Positions 59,102-64,000 of a stretch of DNA of 64,000 bases are shown here, one piece after another (position 1 is the stretch's first letter; each line of letters begins with the position of its first letter). The stretch covers positions 32,599,067 through 32,663,066 of the forward strand of contig OX359245.1 in the NCBI GenBank assembly GCA_947179485.1. The letters run 5' to 3'. This stretch comes from Allacma fusca. Lineage: Eukaryota; Arthropoda; Collembola; Symphypleona; Sminthuridae. A program made the position numbers and the translations under genes. The notes below the pieces were generated by a model. That model worked only from the letters and a program-made list of their open reading frames with translations, searched no databases and was not told the DNA's origin.

Positions 59102-59976
59102 CAGTGAATTTCCTATATAGTGGTTTCCAAGGGAGTGACAAATTCCTGACACTATATAGGGATGCCACTATATGTTACTAATGGTTAACTGTATACTATT
59201 AATGTTTTTAGACAATAACTGTAACTAAATGCATTTATAAATTTATTTGTTTTTACAGAATACTCAAAATTATGAGGTATGCTAAGCTTCATTGAGTTTA
59301 AGATGTTCAGTAACTTTAGGTTTCCTCATACTATTAATAATATTAGTCGTAACAAACTTTTCGACTGCAATGTCACCATTCCAGAAACCAAAATCCCGGA
59401 ATTATGGCAATGGGAATTACTTCCACTGAGTACTCTTTTTCACAATCAGGGTTTTCTTGACTGTCTGTTTAATGTCATTTTAAATCTTCAACATAATAAT
59501 TCAATTTATTTAAAAAAACCAGCACGAATTGAAACTTATTAGAAGTGAGCCAAGGCAAAGATGTCAATGATTTGTGTTATAACTGTTCGTTTTAACTTAA
59601 GTCACGGATCATATGCCGTAAATCCAGCTAATCATACCAGGGCGTCAGTAAACCACAATAATAATCAAACTGTATTAACATTTGAAATTAAAATTGAACC
59701 AACCGACATAAGCATTATTAACCGCCCGCACGTTTTATAACATCATGTTATACTTTTTTAGCCATTATCTAGCTAATTTTATGCCAACTGCCATTATAAT
59801 TTTGCATTGTCTGAGCCACCGTAACACCTAATAGTGCCATTATAGAGGGAATACCATTATAGCGGGTGCCACTATACTGTATACCTTTAACATTGCAAAC
59901 CTCTAGGGAGGGTTTTTTGATGCCATTAAAGAGGGAATGCCATCTAAGAGGAAACCACTATATGGGAAATTCACTG
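59102..59976. mobile_element. Pogo/mariner-like non-autonomous element
   Basis: Inverted ends CAGTGAATTTCCTATATAGT and ACTATATGGGAAATTCACTG, flanked by TA (59100-59101, 59977-59978). Words CACTATA and GCCATTATA recur near both ends. An 87-codon frame at 59279-59542 is not recognised. Confidence 0.92.
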
Positions 59977-60328
59977 TATTGCATGATTTGGCATACACTT
60001 GAACAAATTGACATAAATCTTAAAGTACTAAGGGTAAAATAAACGCAATATTTCATTCCAACAGTTGTGGTAACCCGGGAATCAAATTTGGGAGTTTTTA
60101 AAATCAATAAATTGAAAATTATGAATTTACAAAATTCTGCGGGAAACACGCGACTTTCCACAACAAAAAATTATTATGGGATTTAACATTTAGCAAAGCA
60201 AATTTCAAGTCGAACCCCCCCTTGGCGAAGAGTTAGAATTTGAAACTTTGGCGCGATTTCCCGCAAAGACAAAGGCGAGATGACCGGAACTGTTGTTTGT
60301 TTTGGAACATTTGACCAGGTACCTGAGC

Positions 60329-61667
60329 CAGTGATGCGATCGAACCGATTATTTCAAAACTCGAAGTTAGTTCGTATTCGAATTCGGAAAACCGATTCGA
60401 AGTATGCCATCAAATCGAAGTTGGTTTTACAAAACCAAATCGAATAAATCAAGAATTCGAACAATTTATTCGAAACGAATATCAAAACTAGGTATCGATT
60501 GTTATTTCCTTCGAGTTATTCGGTTCGAAGTTGGTATCGAATCGGTTTTTTCGATTAATCGGCTATAAGTATATCCATTCCTCAATTCATTTAGATAACA
60601 AAGTCTAAGATTTAACAATTCTTGAAAATGAGTTCCCATTCCTTGTCATTAAGTATGTACGTAGCGATGAAGTGTTCTTTCGGCCCGAACTGTAGTGTCA
60701 ATTGTCGGATACAATTGACTAAGAACTAATTGCTTTTGGGCGTTTATTTCTTAAACGAATCATAAAGTTGCTCGTGGTCCCGGATGACAATTTAACAAAG
60801 CTTGATCTATGTATAAATTAATAAAAGTAATACCTTCCATTAAACGTTAGACACCATGAGAATACTATGGAGGAGGTTAGGGCTTCGTTCGGGACTTGAC
60901 GTCTCGAGGTTTTCAGGACGGGATCGGGACAGTTTCAGGACAAAATCTTTGTATCCATTTTATTTCGGGACTGAATGGCGGCGAACGTTTTTGTCCCGAG
61001 GATTTCGGTACTGGACAGAATTGTCAGCGGGACAAAACATTGTGCCAGTAGAAGCCATAGTGGAGGGTTACAGTATAAGTATATGTCTATTAGGTAATTT
61101 CAAAATATTTAGGAAGCTTATTTGCACAAAAATCTTACTTGAAGTAATTCCAATGGTGCAGATTTCCTTTTACGTAAAATGATTGTGGGCAACGGATAGG
61201 TTTTTTTCGGCGTTGCGGAATATTCTCACAGCTTTCAGCCTCACTGGTAACAATATCAATGGTATTGTGTGAAAATTAATTTTCAAGACGTTCAATTCAA
61301 AGTGTTGAGGTTGAGACTCTACTTCCTCACCACATTCCTCATCAGCCAAGTGGTTACTCTCCTCGTGATAAGAATGCCGTGGGGTGTATGATTCGTTAGT
61401 GGAATTTAAACTGCGGCGGGAATTCGATTGTTCGAAAAACCAATTTCGAATACAAAGCGATTAAAAACAGAATCGGTACCGAAATTGGATTTGTAGTTTA
61501 ACTAATCGGTTCGAACTTTAATCGGTTTGATAAACCAACTTCGATTGTTCATTCCATTCGAATTATGTTCGGATTAACGCAACCGAACCGATAGCTCTTG
61601 GATAATCGATTCGGTTCGTATTCGAAATCGAACATTTCGATTATAAGCGTAATCGGTCGCATCCCTG
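60329..61667. mobile_element. Non-autonomous hAT element rich in TTCGAA/ATCGG words
   Basis: Ends CAGTGATGCGATCGAACCGA and TCGGTCGCATCCCTG with a perfect 8-bp duplication ACCTGAGC (60321-60328, 61668-61675). Both subterminal zones are filled with CGATTCGAA/AATCGGTT words. It contains a small nested element at 60878-61059. Confidence 0.95.
60878..61059. mobile_element. Small nested hAT-like MITE rich in CGGGAC words
   Basis: Ends TAGGGCTTCG and the inverse of TATGGCTTC; flanking 8-mers GAGGAGGT and GTGGAGGG agree at 6 of 8. 182 bp of GGGACGGGATCGGGACAG-type sequence. A relative seems to lie at 7873-8026. Confidence 0.6.
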
Positions 61668-61789
61668 ACCTGAGCTCACACAAAATGTAACTTCCCTCTT
61701 GAGTGGGCAAGGTGCGAGAGTTACTGTCGGAGTTACTAATTGTAAGTAGCCGTAATACCCATTTTTTTATTTAAAAATCAGGTATATTT

Positions 61790-64000
61790 ATTTAAATGAG
61801 GTCCTCAATGCAAGGGAATTGACGGTTGATTGAGGAACCGAATATGCTTGTTATTTTCTGAGGCTACCTTGTGGGGGGATTGTTTTGTGGCACTGTGTAG
61901 AAAGGCCTGGACATTTCATTAAACTGCTTCTTACATGCCGGAGTTAACTCGAGTGAAGTGTGTTTTGTGGAAAATATTTATCGTTTATTTTTAACTAAAA
62001 TCAGGTGAGGCATTTATGCTGGTGCTGTAATGTTTCGGGATGTACTCACTGGGATAGTATTACACATGTCTACTCCGGAATCAATTGAAACAATTCTCGT
62101 ATATATTCGTATGTTGTACATTGAATGTCTCAAGTTTCCCATCAGTCCCATCAGTTTTTCATTATTGTTTAGTGGAACTAAAATGAAATACACCAGTGTT
62201 GTAGTACGTAAATCGGGATTCACATTTCGAAATGCATAAAAGTTTCATTTTCAAGTGACGCTTGACTGTTTTCACATTTACGTCGTACTTACAAAGTTTC
62301 TCGTCAAGTTACAAATTCAAGTGCTCCTTTAAGCATTTCATTTTCCAGTGTCACTTGACAAGTTTCATGTTCAAGTGTCACTTGACAAGTTTCATGTTCA
62401 AGTTTCACTTGACAAGTTTCATGTTCAAGTGTCACTTGACAAGTTTCATGTTCAAGTGTCACTTGACAAGTTTCATGTTCAAGTGTCACTTGACAAGTTT
62501 CATGTTCAAGTGTCACTTGACAAGTTTCTGAAAGTTGTCTCAATTTGAAGTGACAATTATCTAGTATGAACTTGAGATGCCAGTTGGTAATCAAATTCAA
62601 TTGACAATTCAATTTCAGGTCAAACTTGACTTTTAGGTTGTAGTCCTAATCGAATTTCAAATTGAAGTGTAGCTTTAATGTTGAGTTGAAGTGAAACTTG
62701 AATTTCGAGTTGAAGTGAAACTTGAATTTTGAGTAGAAGTTACACTTGAAGAATTCTCGGATTCGGCAATTGTTCACAACATTTGGGTTCAAACATCACT
62801 TAGCACTTCTGAAGTGCCAGCTGAACTTAAAAATTGTCACTTGCTAATTAAGCGTTATTTTTGTCAGGTGCTACCTGAAATTCACACTGATGCAAGCGTA
62901 CTTGTGGAATATGAGCAAGTGCAATGGATTTAGGTGTTAGAAACTACAACTTAACTTCATATGAAGTGGAACTTGCTACTTGAGTTCAACCGGAGTGCAT
63001 TCAAGTTAGTTGCTTGACCCATCAAACGTTTTGGCAAATACAAGAACATGTGATTTGTTTCATTTTAATTCGGGATAGACACGTGAAATAGTTTCCTTGT
63101 GAGTACATTCCGTCCCTTTAGAGAAACAGCAACATCTGCGGTGTGAGTGGATTACCTAATTTGAGTTAAAATAAAATAAACGATAAATAAATACGACAAG
63201 ACACAATTTTACTCAACTCTTTTGTTTTACGACAAACACATAAGCAAATTATATAAGCGGCATTCAAGTTTCTTTACTCCCTTGAACTCAAAATATAAAA
63301 AATTTACCAAAACCTCGTACTTGATTTTCACGTGAAATATTATTGTTTGGGTATCCTCAAAAAATCGGTGGGACATGTGAAGAAGTTTCCCTGGTGGAAC
63401 CAAGATTCTGGACCTGAATCCAAGAACGCTTTCATTTCTCAAACACAGTTGCTTCCGAATATCCAATTTATTGGTCATGTGAGATTCATCTGTGATTTGC
63501 TTTTGTGTTCCAAACATTCTTCTGAAAGCACTGACAAGTAACCCTCTCCCCGTGCCCACTCGGGATCGGAATGAAATTTTGTGGGAGTTTAGGTACCTGG
63601 CCCAATGTCCCAGCCATGAAACCAAACGTTTGTGCCATCCTGCCCTGGGAAATCGCGCAGAAGTTTCAAATTTTAATTCGTGGGCAAAGGGTGTGTGTCC
63701 AACTTAAATTTTCCAATGTTAAATCCCATTAAGAAACTTCATTTTCAAATTTCACGAAAAAAAAATAAAATGCGTAAAAGCTCATTAATATCCCTTATAA
63801 CGCAACATTCCTATGTTTGCAAACTTGGTTTGGCCCATCTTTTTGTAAACCCCAAGAATTTAGTATTATTTTTAAAGCAAGATTTTTGTTTAGGATTTTG
63901 ATGAGCATCAAATTACAATACAAATTCCTTTCGTAACTAATTCTGAATCGTTGTTTATTCACAAATAATAATGATATGGTTCAATTGGTTTATCTCAATG
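61790..64000. repeat. RepA copy 5, continues past the window
   Basis: Left segment (61800-62000: TGCAAGGGAATTGACGG, GTGGGGGGATTG), left arm, core with the 27-bp array, right arm (63070: CACGTGAAATAGTTTCC), and right segment to at least 63950 matching the right segment of copy 1 (TTTCGTAACTA near 63930 and 27045). In copy 1 the actinoporin-like gene begins about 230 bp further on. Confidence 0.78.
62345..62530. repeat. 27-bp tandem array (about 7 units)
   Basis: Near-identical units GTGTCACTTGACAAGTTTCA followed by TGTTCAA; one unit has GTTTCAC. The period differs from the 24-bp arrays of the other copies, though it uses the same CAAGT/ACTTG alphabet. The open frames on both strands here are products of the period. 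Confidence 0.95.

Noticed and set aside
62262-62612. Open frames with TCQVTLEHE and FMFKCHLTS repeats
   Set aside because: They are products of the 27-bp array, open on both strands.
63227-63625. 132-codon minus-strand frame
   Set aside because: It lies in the RepA right segment; the same segment in copies 1, 3 and 4 does not keep it open.

Overview
The window is AT-rich nuclear DNA from an animal. Genes have spliced exons with GT-AG introns, and the rest is dominated by dead or non-autonomous transposons. The gene content (a BTB-BACK protein, an unnamed secreted protein, an actinoporin-like protein) together with many hAT, pogo/mariner and non-LTR elements suits an arthropod. A springtail-like genome is my guess, but I cannot fix the taxon from sequence alone. 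All recognised host genes lie on the minus strand.

Layout: a partial minus-strand exon opens the window (88-240), followed by a 5'-truncated LINE (940-1940). A complete-looking eight-exon gene for a 481-residue secreted protein spans 11097 down to 2298. Its two large introns hold transposons: a hairpin MITE and a hAT element in one, and in the other a hAT carrying a second hAT and a 779-bp SINE. From 13 to 23 kb lie several non-autonomous hAT elements, most with 8-bp target duplications, plus a broken BTB-gene fragment. From 24 to 31.9 kb lie three copies of a large inverted-repeat family (called RepA here) built from CAAGT/ACTTG words and 24-bp tandem arrays. The last three exons of an actinoporin-like gene sit between copies 1 and 2. 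From 32 to 34.4 kb there is a three-level nest of DNA transposons.

From 36.6 to 44.2 kb come a coiled-coil exon, a degraded L1/Tx1-like LINE, an intact four-exon BTB-BACK gene and a pogo-like MITE. A hammerhead ribozyme motif lies at 44.85 kb. RepA copy 4 (46.4-53.1 kb) is split by a nearly full-length two-ORF LINE (46901-51826). It is followed by a fossil exon of the actinoporin-like family, then a 3.3-kb hAT element (53483-56797) with a decayed BED-finger transposase gene. A BTB pseudogene (57.8-58.8 kb), another pogo-like MITE, another hAT element and RepA copy 5 fill the rest.

Two patterns tie the window together. First, RepA copies 1 and 4 each lie just downstream of an actinoporin-like gene or remnant, so repeat and gene seem to have been duplicated as a unit; copy 5 predicts another gene copy just past the window end. 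Second, the hAT elements are each filled near their ends with their own short, nearly self-complementary word. The SINE and the 4.9-kb LINE share their 3' ends, which suggests the LINE machinery moved the SINE.
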